Assembly: GCF_014197255.1 (NCBI RefSeq)
Contig: NZ_JACIFE010000006.1
Span: forward strand, 1 to 64,000
Direction of reading: 5' to 3'
Length of the DNA: 64,000 bases
DNA from: Bartonella fuyuanensis
Lineage (GTDB): Bacteria > Pseudomonadota > Alphaproteobacteria > Rhizobiales > Rhizobiaceae
A program made the translations under genes and the position numbers. Positions 17,945 to 28,263 of this stretch are shown here, piece by piece. Under the pieces are notes generated by a model, which made no database searches, had not been told where the DNA came from, and worked only from the letters and a program-made list of their open reading frames with translations. The first letter of the stretch is position 1; each line of letters begins with the position of its first letter.

Positions 17945-19285
17945 TCATAAGGGGATATCAAGAGTAGCACGTAATCCTCCGAGGGGGCTCTTATCTAATT
18001 GTATATTGCCACCATGGCTTCGTGCTATGTCTTGGGCAATAGAAAGACCAAGTCCTGTTCCACTTGCATCCTGATTTCGTGCTTTATCAATTCTGAAAAA
18101 TGGCTTAAAAACCTCTTTACGCATATTTTTATGAATTCCAGGTCCATCATCATCGATTATCAATATAAAAGATTCCTGTTGAGAGTTAGCTGTTAGTTTA
18201 ACGGTTGTACCGTAACAAAATGCATTTGATACAAGATTATTGACTAAGCGTGTGAAAGCACGAGGGCGTACTTGTATTTCTGTAGGACCTTCAATGGTGT
18301 AAGAAAATTGACGTTTGTGAAGATAAGCATCAGCAGCGAATTTTTGCATAAGAGCGTTTAAATCAAAAGTCTTGACATTTTCACTTCCTTCACCACGGGC
18401 AAAAGCAAGATAATCTTCTAACATATTTTGCATATCACTTACATCTTGCTCAAGCGGTTTAATATCAAAGTCAGTATTTGCTAATGCTAGCTGAAGTTTA
18501 AAACGTGTAAGAATAGTTCTTAAATCATGACTTACGCCTGAGAGCATCATAGTGCGTTGTTCTATTTGGCGTTCAATACGTTCGCGCATACGTAAAAAAG
18601 CAATTCCTGCACGACGGACTTCATCAGCTCCTTGTGGTTGAAATCCTTTTGGTAAAGGACGACCTCGCCCAAAACTTTCAGCTGCTTCAGCGAGTTGTTG
18701 AATTGGTTTGATTTGATTGCGCAAGAAATAAATTGCTATCAGTAATAAAACAAGAGCCGTTCCTACCATCCAGCTTAAAAAGATAGCGGTATTGGAAGCA
18801 TAGGCTTGGCTGCGTGGGGCAAAGACGCGCAAGATATTATGACTAAGGTGGATACGGATTTCAACAAGATCAGAATCCCCCACAGTATCAATCCAGAAGG
18901 GACGGTTGATTTGGCGGGTGATTTCTTCGCTTAGAAAATAATCAAGAATTGCAAAAAATGGCTTAGGCCCTGGTGGGGGTAGAGGGGCAGGAGGTAAAAT
19001 AGAAATGTTTAATCCCATACGTTGTTGTGCAATACGCTTGATATCTTCATAGTTATTTCGTTGTGGATATGTTTCAATAAGATCAATAATGGCTGAAATA
19101 TCATGCACGACAGCTGTGGCAAGACGCTCAGTCACCATTTGCCAATGACGTTCCATAAAGACGTAAGCAATGACTGTTTGCAGAAGCACCATAGGAGCGA
19201 TAATAATGATCAAAGAGCGAGCATAAAGCCGTTTAGGCATTTTTTTCGTTAACCATCGAAAAAAAAATCTTAAAGGTTCGATCAT
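17945..19285 (-). CDS. EnvZ/PetP-like sensor histidine kinase
   Basis: The 446-residue membrane kinase has two transmembrane helices (near residues 25-45 and 165-185) flanking a periplasmic domain, then a HAMP linker, a HisKA box SGVSHDLRT (phosphorylated His near residue 253), and an ATPase domain with N, G1 (DDDGPGI) and G2 (GTGLGLSIAQ) boxes. The ATG at 19285 is preferred to a TTG at 19306 because AGG lies upstream. It lies 13 bp after the paired response-regulator gene. The pair resembles PetP/PetR of other Alphaproteobacteria more than FeuQ/FeuP. The signal is unknown. Confidence 0.85.
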   Translation of the reverse strand: MIEPLRFFFRWLTKKMPKRLYARSLIIIIAPMVLLQTVIAYVFMERHWQMVTERLATAVVHDISAIIDLIETYPQRNNYEDIKRIAQQRMGLNISILPPAPLPPPGPKPFFAILDYFLSEEITRQINRPFWIDTVGDSDLVEIRIHLSHNILRVFAPRSQAYASNTAIFLSWMVGTALVLLLIAIYFLRNQIKPIQQLAEAAESFGRGRPLPKGFQPQGADEVRRAGIAFLRMRERIERQIEQRTMMLSGVSHDLRTILTRFKLQLALANTDFDIKPLEQDVSDMQNMLEDYLAFARGEGSENVKTFDLNALMQKFAADAYLHKRQFSYTIEGPTEIQVRPRAFTRLVNNLVSNAFCYGTTVKLTANSQQESFILIIDDDGPGIHKNMRKEVFKPFFRIDKARNQDASGTGLGLSIAQDIARSHGGNIQLDKSPLGGLRATLDIPL

Positions 19286-19298
19286 TATGCGCCTGTTA

Positions 19299-20003
19299 CT
19301 ATTCAATTGAGAGTTTATATCCTATTCCTCGCACGGTTTGGAGCCATATAGGGAGGGTTGGATTGTTTTCGATCTTACGACGAAGGCGGTTGATTTGTAC
19401 ATCAATGGCACGTTCACTAATCGTGTTGGTATTCATTGCAAATCGATAACGTGGAATAATTTCACCTGCATTTTCGGCAAAAATTACCATCATTTTTTGT
19501 TCTTTCTCGGTTAATTTAATAAGTTCTCCTCCTTTTTTGAGTTCGCGCCGGGAAATTGAAAATATATAAGGACCAAAAACGATTTGCTCAATTTTGGGTT
19601 GACTAAGAGGAAAACCTCGTCGTAGAATGGCGCTGATGCGAAGGAGAAGTTCACGAGGATCAAAGGGTTTCGCTAGGTAATCATCTGCTCCTGCTTCTAA
19701 TCCACGGATACGGTTATCTGTTTCTGATAAAGCTGTTAGCATGAGGATGGGAACATCTTTTGTTTGGCGGAGCGAATGGGTAAGGCTGATACCATTTTCA
19801 TCAGGCATCATGACATCAACAATAAGAAGATCGAAATCTAAATTTGCTAATAACCGTCTTGCTTCATTGGCATTGGCTGAAACTGAAACACGAAATCCAT
19901 TTTTAATAAGAAACTGAAATAAAAGATTGCGAATACGTGTATCATCATCAATTACAAGGAGGTGAGGGGAATCGTCACACAAAACTTGGATGTGATTAAT
20001 CAT
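19299..20003 (-). CDS. OmpR/PetR-like response regulator
   Basis: The 234-residue protein has a receiver with acidic residues near 19-21, phospho-acceptor D63 in LLIVDVMMPDENG, and K in YLAKPFDPREL. A winged-helix domain follows, ending in WLQTVRGIGYKL. It is the first gene of a two-gene operon with its kinase. Targets are not visible. Porin-like genes elsewhere in the window are possible targets by analogy with OmpR, but no binding site was recognised. Confidence 0.88.
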   Translation of the reverse strand: MINHIQVLCDDSPHLLVIDDDTRIRNLLFQFLIKNGFRVSVSANANEARRLLANLDFDLLIVDVMMPDENGISLTHSLRQTKDVPILMLTALSETDNRIRGLEAGADDYLAKPFDPRELLLRISAILRRGFPLSQPKIEQIVFGPYIFSISRRELKKGGELIKLTEKEQKMMVIFAENAGEIIPRYRFAMNTNTISERAIDVQINRLRRKIENNPTLPIWLQTVRGIGYKLSIE

Positions 20004-20151
20004 TCTTCAAAACCTTTAAATTGAATTTTCAAAAGATTAAAGTTTATATAAGTTGCACAAAGTTGTCGAGCAAGCTATTCTCTTCTTAAGGGTAAAGGGA
20101 AATATTTCTTCTAAAATAAACTTAAAAAAATTTATTTTTGTAAAGGATCTC

Positions 20152-20802
20152 ATGAGTCATTTTAGTACACATACTATTCCGGTTACGCCTCTTCAGCAAA
20201 ATTGCACTCTGCTTTTTGATAAGGAACAGAAAGTGGGGGTTTTAGTGGATCCTGGTGGAGATTGGTTTCGAATTCAAGAAGCTATTAAAAAAAAGGGTAT
20301 TACTGTTGAAGCTATTTGGATAACACATGGTCATTTTGATCATGTGGGAGCAGCGATGCAAGCAAAAGAGGCGCTTGGAGTTAAAATTATTGGTTCACAT
20401 TGCGATGATAAGCCTGTGATGGATGCTGCTAGTGAAAGTGCAAAAAGCTATGGTATCTCTGATGCATCTGTTTGTATTCCTGATCAATGGCTAGAAGATG
20501 GTGATAGTATCCACTTTGCTGAACATGTGTTCAAAGTTTTTCATACACCAGGGCATTCTCCTGGTCATGTTATTTATTTTAATGAAAAAGAACGTTTTGC
20601 TGTATTGGGTGATGTTCTCTTTCGTGGTTTTATTGGACGTACAGATTTTCCTTTTTGTTCTCATGAAAAATTAATGAGATCACTTCGAGAAAAAGTTTTA
20701 TCTTTAGGTGATGACGTTCGTTTTATTTGTGGGCATGGTCCTGGAAGTTATTTAGGCTATGAGCGTCAATGGAATCCTTTTCTTCAAGAGTTTAAGACAT
20801 AA
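20152..20802 (+). CDS. Glyoxalase II-like metallo-beta-lactamase-fold hydrolase
   Basis: The 216-residue hydrolase has the binuclear zinc motif THGHFDHVGA, further metal ligands in FHTPGHSPGHV and LGDVLF, and a C-terminal CGHGPGS. It resembles E. coli YcbL (type II glyoxalase-like). The ATG at 20152 has AAAGGA upstream and matches the family start (SHFSTHTIPV). An in-frame TTG at 20053 would only add a non-family extension. The gene is divergent from the two-component pair. Confidence 0.87.
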   Translation: MSHFSTHTIPVTPLQQNCTLLFDKEQKVGVLVDPGGDWFRIQEAIKKKGITVEAIWITHGHFDHVGAAMQAKEALGVKIIGSHCDDKPVMDAASESAKSYGISDASVCIPDQWLEDGDSIHFAEHVFKVFHTPGHSPGHVIYFNEKERFAVLGDVLFRGFIGRTDFPFCSHEKLMRSLREKVLSLGDDVRFICGHGPGSYLGYERQWNPFLQEFKT

Positions 20803-20832
20803 CTAAAAAACGCTTTAAAGCGTTTTTTAGTT
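20801..20832. terminator. Perfect 32-bp palindromic terminator
   Basis: AACTAAAAAACGCTTT is followed directly by its exact complement. A and T runs flank the GC core on both strands, so it terminates both the hydrolase gene and the convergent BA14K-like gene. Confidence 0.85.
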
Positions 20833-20859
20833 ACTTAATTTTTTAATAAAGAGAAAATA

Positions 20860-21642
20860 TTAGTTTAATGGAGCATAACAAAAATGGTCTTGTCCATCGT
20901 AGCCTCGAAAAGTTCCTGTTTGGGGATTGAATGAACGGTATTTTTTCTTACAATATTGAAGCCAGTTACGAGTCCATGGTTGCTGGAGCGGTTGGTGGGT
21001 GATCGTTGATTTGGATTTATAAATGATTTGGGTTCGAGGGGCTTGTTGATAGATCATTTGCGGAACCTCTTGATACACTACCTGTCTTTGTGGCATCGGG
21101 TGATAGATAATAGGTGGTTGCTCTGGTTTTTTCAAAATTTTACCAAGAATTGCGCCTGTTGCGAGACCAAGAAGACCTGCTGCTAAAGCATCTCCTGGGT
21201 TATCGCGCTGTACATGATGTTCATGTATATGATGATGGGTTGTCTTTTTATGTTCGATATAATGATGTGTTGTGCGTTCAACATGATGATTTTGTTGTTC
21301 TCGCCTTTTATGGTTAACGTGATGGTAGGGATGAGTATGAGAAGAGTGATGTTTTTCAGAAGTAGAATGGCCCTTAGAATTGTCAGAAGGAAAAAATGCA
21401 TTCATTCTTTTTTGCATATCTTCTATGTGCTTATTTGTTCTGTTTTTGAAATCATTTATGTATCTATCAAAATGATTTGCACTATGCATCTTTACCCTAT
21501 TTTTGAAATCATTCATGTGTTTATCAAAATCATTTTCACTATGCATCATCCATTCGATAGCCGCAAAGGATGTACTTAATGGCACCAGAATGGTTGCCGC
21601 TGATACCACCGATAAGATTGCTAGGTTAGTAGATTTTTTCAT
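20860..21642 (-). CDS. Histidine-rich exported protein with BA14K-like C-terminus
   Basis: The 260-residue product has a signal peptide (about residues 1-28). Two imperfect repeats follow, HSENDFDKHMNDFKNR and HSANHFDRYINDFKNR. A histidine-rich block at about residues 95-150 has many HH pairs. Then come a glycine-zipper helix (DALAAGLLGLATGAILG), a Pro/Gln-rich linker, and a C-terminal WLQYCKKKYRSFNPQTGTF with two cysteines, as in BA14K-family proteins of Brucella and rhizobia. The histidine block suggests metal or heme binding, which is inference. The gene is single and ends at the palindromic terminator. Confidence 0.7.
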   Translation of the reverse strand: MKKSTNLAILSVVSAATILVPLSTSFAAIEWMMHSENDFDKHMNDFKNRVKMHSANHFDRYINDFKNRTNKHIEDMQKRMNAFFPSDNSKGHSTSEKHHSSHTHPYHHVNHKRREQQNHHVERTTHHYIEHKKTTHHHIHEHHVQRDNPGDALAAGLLGLATGAILGKILKKPEQPPIIYHPMPQRQVVYQEVPQMIYQQAPRTQIIYKSKSTITHQPLQQPWTRNWLQYCKKKYRSFNPQTGTFRGYDGQDHFCYAPLN

Positions 21643-21889
21643 AGCGACACTCCTTAAACTTAAGATTCATATTTTTTCACATCATACGTGTGACAAGCTG
21701 AATATAATCTGAATGACTTTTGGCTTTATTTTGACAAAACGAATAAAGGGCCATTTGGTTGGGAAAACGATATAATAGACAGAGAATGAAGATCTCTTTT
21801 TAGAAAAATTTATAGTTTTTCAGCATAATGTATTTAATAAAAAGGAATATAGAAAAGACTGATATTTGAACTTTTTCGAGTATTATTCT

Positions 21890-22110
21890 TCCTTTTTTGT
21901 ATAAATAGAACGCCATCGGTTTGTTAATTTACGAGCTTTTTTAGAAACATTTTGCAACGTACCCAAGCCCATTTCATGACAGCGTCCGTGAAGGGTACCG
22001 TAAAATTCATTGGGCTCTATCATCTTTATGCTTGTGAAGTAACAAGCCAGCTATTTGCTCTTCCCCAATGTTGTGACAGCCTTTGCATTAAGACGATTCA
22101 TAAGAGGTAT
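21890..22110 (-). pseudogene. Integrase N-terminal remnant (minus strand)
   Basis: Reading the minus strand from about 22110, the sequence follows the start of the integrase at 28264: the ATG region is now ATACCTCTTATGAATCG, then comes LLHKHKDDRAQ, a stop in place of W, and LTNRWRS. Frameshifts and stops are frequent. The ~160-bp family repeat lies directly upstream at 22127-22286, as at the intact integrase start. No C-terminal part is present. Confidence 0.75.
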
Positions 22111-22126
22111 TTTTAATTTTTGCTTA

Positions 22127-22286
22127 TACAAATTTTATCCATACACTCATCCCGCTTATGACGTGTGAGGGAGTGGTTTTGGTTGATTCAAGATAAAGAG
22201 ATTTGAAATGAGAGAATCCTACAGTATTCGAGACTCTCATTCAATATGCAAAACAGTGAGTTGTCATTATAAATCAATATCTTGTA
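22127..22286 (+). repeat. Integrase-linked dispersed repeat, copy A
   Basis: One of the best-preserved copies of the family. It contains GGTTGATTCAAGATAAAG, TTTGAAATGAGAGAATCC and GTGAGTTGTCATTATAAATC. On the minus strand it is immediately upstream of the integrase remnant. The rest of 21643-22552 shows no gene. Confidence 0.85.
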
Positions 22287-22552
22287 ATTACATAAGACAG
22301 TTCTATTGAGGTGTATAGCATGCTTTTGTTTGTTGATTATTTTGTGTGAGTTTTTGGAAATTCACGATTTATTTGAAAGTCTTTGAGATTTTTTAACTTA
22401 TATGTTGGGTGATTTTTTTTCAGTTGTTTTACTTTCTTGTTATAAAGTATTTTTATGAGTTCTTTTTTGATTTTTCAAAAGTGTCTATGATTGAATCTCC
22501 ATGATTAAATTGATGTTACTTAGAAGTTGATAAAACCATGGGTTGGGAGGTG

Positions 22553-24694
22553 TTATGCTATTTTAAGGGGCTCATCTGCGATTGCTAGTTCTATTTTCTG
22601 GAGTTGTTTTATTTCATCCCGAAGTTGAGCTGCTTCTTCAAAATTAAGATCCGCTGCTGCTTTACGCATTGATTTTTCCAGAGATTGAATATGGATTGCT
22701 AAATTGTTACGATCTATATTGTTTTGCGTGATAAAATCAGGAATATTTGTAAGCGTTTTGTGGTTTTTGCTGTCTGTATTGAGAATATCATCGATATTTT
22801 TTTTGATACTGGTTGGTGTGATATGGTTCTCTTTATTATAGGCTATCTGTTTTTGTCGACGTCTTTGTGTTTCTTGTAAAGCGCGTTCTATAGAGCCCGT
22901 AATTGTATCGGCATAAAGAATAACATGACCATCTACGTTGCGTGCGGCGCGTCCGATGGTTTGTATGAGTGAAGTTTCTGAGCGCAAAAAACCTTCTTTA
23001 TCAGCATCTAGGATGGCAACAAAACTGCATTCTGGAATATCCAAACCTTCTCGAAGGAGGTTAATTCCAATGAGGACATCAAAGGTACCGAGCCTCAAAT
23101 CGCGAAGAATTTCAATACGCTCTAATGTATCAATGTCGGAATGCATATAACGTACCCGAATACCTCGTTCGTGGAAATATTCCGTTAAATCTTCAGCCAT
23201 ACGCTTGGTTAGGACGGTCACTAATGTGCGGTAGCCTTTTTGAATTGTTTTATGAATTTCGTTAACAACATCATCGACTTGAGTACGTGCTGGACGAATT
23301 TCTGTTTTTGGATCAACAAGCCCTGTTGGGCGAATAATTTGTTCAGCAAAAATACCATGGGATTGTTCTATTTCCCAGCGTCCAGGTGTTGCGGAGACAG
23401 CAATCGTTTGGGGGCGCATGGCATCCCATTCTTCAAAGCGTAAAGGACGGTTGTCCATACAAGACGGGAGACGGAAACCATATTCTGCTAAAGTTGCTTT
23501 TCTGCGAAAATCACCGCGGTACATACCACCAATTTGAGGAATAGTTACATGGCTTTCATCGATAAAAACAAGAGCATTTAGTGGAATATATTCGAATAAA
23601 GTTGGTGGTGGTTCACCAGGATTTCGTCCTGTTAAATAACGTGAATAATTTTCAATACCTGGACATGAGCCAAGAGTTTCTAACATTTCTAAATCAAAGA
23701 TTGTACGCTGCTCTAAGCGTTGTGCTTCTAAAAAACGACCAGCAGCGTTCAATTCGTCAAGGCGTTGAACGAGTTCTTTTTTGATCAATTTCATTGCCTG
23801 ATTTAAGGTTGGCCTTGGTGTAACATAGTGTGAATTGGCATAAATTTTAATAGATTGAAGATCATCTGTTTTTTGTCCCGTGAGAGGATCAAATTCTGTA
23901 ATTGTTTCTACTTCATCACCAAAGAGCGAGATACGCCAAGCGCGATCTTCAAGGTGGGCTGGAAAAATTTCAATAGTATCTCCTCGTACACGAAAAGAAC
24001 CACGAATGAAATTGATGTCTTGTCTATGATAGTGTTGAGCAACTAAATCAGTCAAAAGTCGCTGTTGATTAAGTTTACTACCTTTTTCTATTTGGAAATT
24101 CATGGCCGTATAGGTTTCTACGGAACCAATTCCATAGATACAGGAGACAGATGCGACGATGATAACGTCATCACGCTCTAATACAGCACGTGTTGCAGCA
24201 TGACGCATCCGGTCGATTTGTTCATTAATAGAGGATTCTTTTTCGATATAAGTGTCAGAGCGTGCAACATAGGCTTCTGGTTGATAATAGTCGTAATAAG
24301 AGACAAAATATTCAACAGCATTGTGAGGAAAAAAGCTTTTAAACTCCCCATAAAGCTGTGCTGCTAATGTTTTATTGGGTGCTAAAATGAGAGCGGGACG
24401 TTGTGTTTTTTCAATGATTTTCGCCATCGTATAGGTCTTTCCTGAGCCGGTAACCCCCAAAAGCACTTGTGTACGTTCATCTTTTTCGATTCCCTCAACC
24501 AGGGTTTTAATGGCTTGGGGCTGATCTCCTGCTGGTTTAAAGGACGTTTTGAGTTGAAATGGAATACCACCTTCAGATTTTGCGGGACGAACAGGGCGAT
24601 GAGGTGTCCATAACACACCATTCTTAAAAAGAGGATTACCTGAAGCAATGAGAGCAGAAAGAGCTTCTACAGTTGCAGTAACACCATTTTTCAT
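22553..24694 (-). CDS. uvrB: Excinuclease ABC subunit B (UvrB)
   Basis: The 713-residue protein has Walker A GVTGSGKT, the damage-binding beta-hairpin [11 protein letters not shown], helicase motifs including [13 protein letters not shown], and a C-terminal UVR domain ([19 protein letters not shown]) that contacts UvrC. About 45 residues precede the usual UvrB start, as in other rhizobial orthologues. UvrB loads at lesions with UvrA and then recruits UvrC. It is a single-gene unit. Confidence 0.97.
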   Translation of the reverse strand: MKNGVTATVEALSALIASGNPLFKNGVLWTPHRPVRPAKSEGGIPFQLKTSFKPAGDQPQAIKTLVEGIEKDERTQVLLGVTGSGKTYTMAKIIEKTQRPALILAPNKTLAAQLYGEFKSFFPHNAVEYFVSYYDYYQPEAYVARSDTYIEKESSINEQIDRMRHAATRAVLERDDVIIVASVSCIYGIGSVETYTAMNFQIEKGSKLNQQRLLTDLVAQHYHRQDINFIRGSFRVRGDTIEIFPAHLEDRAWRISLFGDEVETITEFDPLTGQKTDDLQSIKIYANSHYVTPRPTLNQAMKLIKKELVQRLDELNAAGRFLEAQRLEQRTIFDLEMLETLGSCPGIENYSRYLTGRNPGEPPPTLFEYIPLNALVFIDESHVTIPQIGGMYRGDFRRKATLAEYGFRLPSCMDNRPLRFEEWDAMRPQTIAVSATPGRWEIEQSHGIFAEQIIRPTGLVDPKTEIRPARTQVDDVVNEIHKTIQKGYRTLVTVLTKRMAEDLTEYFHERGIRVRYMHSDIDTLERIEILRDLRLGTFDVLIGINLLREGLDIPECSFVAILDADKEGFLRSETSLIQTIGRAARNVDGHVILYADTITGSIERALQETQRRRQKQIAYNKENHITPTSIKKNIDDILNTDSKNHKTLTNIPDFITQNNIDRNNLAIHIQSLEKSMRKAAADLNFEEAAQLRDEIKQLQKIELAIADEPLKIA

Positions 24695-24946
24695 TGTTGT
24701 ATCCTTTGATAAAAAATGCTGATGATTTTAAAGGAAATCCCAATTTTACAATTTCATTACGACAACAGCAAAATGTTATTTAGAAAGTTTATTTCGGTTT
24801 ATTGGGTAGGGTTATAAGATATTAAGCAGTTTTTTTCTATGAGACTAATTCTTTGAAGTATTTCTTTGGAGGGGGAATATTGGTGGTTTTTTTGGACACT
24901 ATTGCAGTTTTGTCATGATGATGTTATTTAAAGATCGGGTAAGTTA

Positions 24947-25267
24947 TTATGGCGAAGAGTCATATGGGGTATATTTTAACACTAAAGACATTATATATGT
25001 GCGATAAAGAGCGTTTCCATCTTTAAATGAAAGATAACGAGATGACACCCAGCCTAGTTGAGCGTTATATCGGATATAGCACCAATTTCCTTCGCAGTTT
25101 TTGACAAAGACTAATTCTCCCGCAGAAATTAAGCCACAAAGTGCATACTGAGTGCTGGGGCCTGTTCTAAAATTAAGATTTCTCGTGACAAAGGCATTCG
25201 CTGCCTCAGAAATTGTTGTGGCTAAAAAGAAAGGGACAAGCATAAAAAAAATTACGATCTTTTTCAT
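24947..25267 (-). CDS. Small exported SH3-domain protein
   Basis: The 106-residue product has a signal peptide of about 22 residues ending near TTISEA. One bacterial SH3 domain follows: NLNFRTGPSTQYALCGLI, then NCEGNWCYIRYNAQLGWVS. Such domains often bind peptidoglycan or partner proteins in the periplasm. Two cysteine pairs may form disulfides. The last 25 residues are not part of the domain. No operon partner. Confidence 0.78.
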   Translation of the reverse strand: MKKIVIFFMLVPFFLATTISEAANAFVTRNLNFRTGPSTQYALCGLISAGELVFVKNCEGNWCYIRYNAQLGWVSSRYLSFKDGNALYRTYIMSLVLKYTPYDSSP

Positions 25268-25601
25268 TTTATTGCAAAGAACTTCTTTAGAGATCTTCTA
25301 TCTTTCTCTCTTCGTATCACATATGATTTTTTTTGCCAAACTATGATAAAACAGAAAAAGGACAATTCTTTCTTAAGAAAACTTTAGGCAGGAAAATGAA
25401 ACTTGGTGTTTTAAATACCAAAATGAGATGTTTTAAACACTATTGGTGCATGTTTTGTTCCCTTTAATTTATTTTTATATGGAAAACAGAGAGACTGTAC
25501 TATATAATAAAGAAGATCGTAGTTTTCGGATTCCAAAAGTAGTTTTGGAAGCCGTTTTTTGTATTTTATTAAACCTTCCATGTAATAGAAAGGGACGGAT
25601 T
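25268..25601. other. Region upstream of greA
   Basis: The reading frame of greA is open back to 25443, but homology begins only at 25602. The stretch therefore serves as leader and promoter region. No clear promoter pair or riboswitch was recognised. Confidence 0.35.
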
Positions 25602-26075
25602 ATGGAAAAAGTTCCGATGACTACAGCTGGTTTTGAAAGTCTTAAAGAAGAGTTGCGTTGGCGTCAACAACAGGAGAGGCCGCGAATTATTGAAGCAATT
25701 TCTGAGGCGCGTGCCCATGGTGATTTGTCAGAAAATGCCGAATATCATGCTGCTAAAGAAGCACAAAGCCATAATGAGGGGCGTATAAATGAACTTGAAG
25801 ATTATATCGCGCGGGCAGAAGTGATAGATGTTTCGCGTCTTTCAGGCGATAAAATAAAATTTGGAGCGACCATTAAACTCTTGAATGAGGATACTGAAGA
25901 AAAAAAGGTGTATCAGATCGTAGGGGATCAGGAAGCTGATGTAAAGATTGGTAAAATCTCTATTTCTTCTCCTATCGCACGTGCACTTATTGGTAAGCAA
26001 GAGGGTGATGTGATTGAGGTGAATGCGCCCGGTGGTGCGCATAATTATGAAATCATTAAAGTTCAGTACATTTAA
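25602..26075 (+). CDS. greA: Transcription elongation factor GreA
   Basis: The product has 157 residues. The N-terminal coiled coil carries the two acidic tip residues in the conserved [18 protein letters not shown] segment. The C-terminal FKBP-like domain ends [12 protein letters not shown]. The ATG at 25602 follows AAAGGGACGG and matches all GreA starts, so the longer open frame upstream is not used. GreA rescues backtracked RNA polymerase. The mannosyltransferase gene follows after 17 bp and is probably co-transcribed. Confidence 0.96.
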   Translation: MEKVPMTTAGFESLKEELRWRQQQERPRIIEAISEARAHGDLSENAEYHAAKEAQSHNEGRINELEDYIARAEVIDVSRLSGDKIKFGATIKLLNEDTEEKKVYQIVGDQEADVKIGKISISSPIARALIGKQEGDVIEVNAPGGAHNYEIIKVQYI

Positions 26076-26092
26076 GTTTTATCTAAATTGCT

Positions 26093-27151
26093 ATGCGTGT
26101 GTCTTTGGAAGAGACTGAGATTATTGCACCTCACTTTAAAAGGCGTTTATCAGGAGTGACATCTACGATTATTCAGCTTATTCCACTGCAGCGCCAACAA
26201 GGTGTCCGTATAGCCACTTTGGGGGTTGGGTTACCAAAAAGTTTGCCGGCTCTTACCTTTATGGACCTTTTCGGACTTTGGAAAAGTCCGAAAGGGAAGC
26301 CATTTCGTATTTGGCATGCACGGCGCAATATTGAGATGCTTTGTGGGATCTTTTTGCGTGATATTTTGCGAATGAAGTTGAAACTTATTTTTACATCGGC
26401 TTCTCAACGTCATCATAAGTTTTTCACCAAATGGTTGATTCGCCGGATGGATAGGGTTATTGCTACCAGTACACAGACGGGCACTTATCTGGAAGTCCCT
26501 CATAAGGTGATTGTACATGGGGTGGATGTAAGGCGTTTTTCTCCACCACAAGCTCTTGATGATCATTTTTCTTCTTCTGGATTTCCTGGAAAATATGCTG
26601 TAGGGTGTTTTGGTCGTGTGCGTTACTCAAAGGGAACAGATTTATTTATCGATGCAATGATAACGTTATTGCCTCGTTATTCTGAGTGGACGGCCCTTAT
26701 CGCTGGTCGTACGACAGAGAAGCATTATCATTTTGAAAAGGAATTACGCCAAAAGATTGCTAAAGCTGGACTGGATGATCGCATTATTTTTCTTGGGGAG
26801 ATTCTGAACACACCTTTGTGGTATCGTCGTTTATCGCTTTATGTAGCACCCTCTCGTACAGAAGGTTTCGGTTTAACTCCATTAGAGGCAATGGCATCAC
26901 AGGTTGCGGTTGTAACGAGCGATGCGGGAGCTTATAAGGAATTAGTAGCAGAAGAAACAGGAACGGTTGTAAAAGCAGGAGATAGTTCAGTTTTAACGGC
27001 AGCGATTGAACCTTATTTTGCTGATGTAGAAAAAACGTTGTCTGCAGGAAGAAAAGCTTTAACCCATGTTCGTATTCATTTCCCTTTGGAAAAGGAGGCA
27101 ACTGAGATTGAAAGTGTTTACAAAGAACTGTTTGCAGAAAAAACATCTTAA
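26093..27151 (+). CDS. lpcC: GT4 glycosyltransferase, LpcC/WadC-like LPS core mannosyltransferase
   Basis: The 352-residue GT-B enzyme has an N-terminal PHFKRRLSGVTSTIIQL segment shared with rhizobial LpcC, a nucleotide-sugar-binding GCFGRVRYSKGTDLF, and the family 4 EX7E-like APSRTEGFGLTPLEAMAS. LpcC of Rhizobium and WadC of Brucella attach mannose to the LPS core next to Kdo. Whether Bartonella LPS carries this residue is not known to me, so the substrate is inferred. The last codons lie in an 83-bp tandem duplication, and the gene keeps its own stop in the first copy. Confidence 0.75.
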   Translation: MRVSLEETEIIAPHFKRRLSGVTSTIIQLIPLQRQQGVRIATLGVGLPKSLPALTFMDLFGLWKSPKGKPFRIWHARRNIEMLCGIFLRDILRMKLKLIFTSASQRHHKFFTKWLIRRMDRVIATSTQTGTYLEVPHKVIVHGVDVRRFSPPQALDDHFSSSGFPGKYAVGCFGRVRYSKGTDLFIDAMITLLPRYSEWTALIAGRTTEKHYHFEKELRQKIAKAGLDDRIIFLGEILNTPLWYRRLSLYVAPSRTEGFGLTPLEAMASQVAVVTSDAGAYKELVAEETGTVVKAGDSSVLTAAIEPYFADVEKTLSAGRKALTHVRIHFPLEKEATEIESVYKELFAEKTS

Positions 27152-27296
27152 AATATATTTTGTAGCAAAAATTATTCTTGAGAAATAATAAAAAGTGTTT
27201 TTCTTAAATTCTATTTGCAGAAAAAACATCTTAAAATATATTTTGTAGCAAAAATTATTCTTGAGAAATAATAAAAAGTGTTTTTCTTAAATTCTA
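27131..27296. repeat. 83-bp perfect tandem duplication
   Basis: The units 27131-27213 and 27214-27296 appear identical. The first includes the final seven codons and the stop of the glycosyltransferase, and the second is untranslated. Identity implies a very recent event. Confidence 0.9.
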
Positions 27297-28084
27297 TTTC
27301 ATAATCATCATCAAAAAAACAGCTCAATTATATAAATTTTTTTCAAAAAAATTGGCATGTCTTTAATATAATGCTATAAGAAGTTCTTAAAGCTTGGGAT
27401 GAAAGTTTAAAAAATGTATAGATTTAGGAGCGATATATAGTTTATAATAAAGGAGGAGAGGGAAGTACTATTTAAAGTCTAGAAATTTATGCTATATCTT
27501 AACAGTGTTACATTGATATTGTTATGTTTTATAAGATTTAGATATATAGCAAAGAAATGTTTTCTTATCTTAAAAAGATAATGATGATCTTATTTTCATT
27601 AAAGAGATTTTTTGGGGCTGCTTATAGAGTTTATCATGGATAAAATAGTCGTGTATATTTTTAATAATAGAAATTCATAATAAAATCTGCTCTAGGATCA
27701 ATATTTTGATTCATATAGATGGCTTGTCTTTGCAAAATGTAAAAGAAGCTCTTCACTTTAAGATGGGGTTTCTTAAAAGACTTAAAGCAATCCAAAGTAG
27801 AATATCTAAAAGTGCAAGTTTCTTCTTTTTAGAATAATGCATATAAGCACTTCTTTTATTAAAAAAACGAGAATTTTTCGAGAGCAGCCATAAGTTTCAT
27901 TAAAGAAACGTGATATTCATTTTCAGTATCAATATTTTCACTATTAGCTTCTTTACACACTACCATCCACAATCACATAAAAAATCGGTGGTTATATTAA
28001 TTTCGTTTTTCCCATTTTACCATTTTAATTGCGTTCTATTCAATAAAAAAGTTTTCAATTGACAACTCTATAAGGGTGCCGAGT
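27297..28084. other. AT-rich region with a possible small dead gene
   Basis: On the minus strand, 27859-27966 encodes a 35-residue protein-like stretch (ANSENIDTENEYHVSLMK). A frameshifted continuation reads down to about 27760 (LALLDILLWIALSLLRNP). It could be the remnant of a small helical protein. Nothing else is recognisable. Confidence 0.3.
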
Positions 28085-28243
28085 ATTATCAATACATTGA
28101 TTTATAATGATAATTCACTGTTCTGTATGTTGAATTAAAAATCTGAATATAGTAAGGTTTTCTTATTCTAAACCCTCTCAGATTGGATCAATTCATATCA
28201 CTTGTTTGCACGTCACAAGTGGGATGAGTGTGTGGATCAAATT
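28085..28243 (-). repeat. Integrase-linked dispersed repeat, copy B-left
   Basis: The reverse complement of this stretch matches 28799-28960 along its whole length, with moderate divergence. It lies directly upstream of the integrase ATG at 28264, in the same relation as copy A to its integrase remnant. Confidence 0.85.
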
Positions 28244-28263
28244 TGTATAAGAAAGAATTAAAA

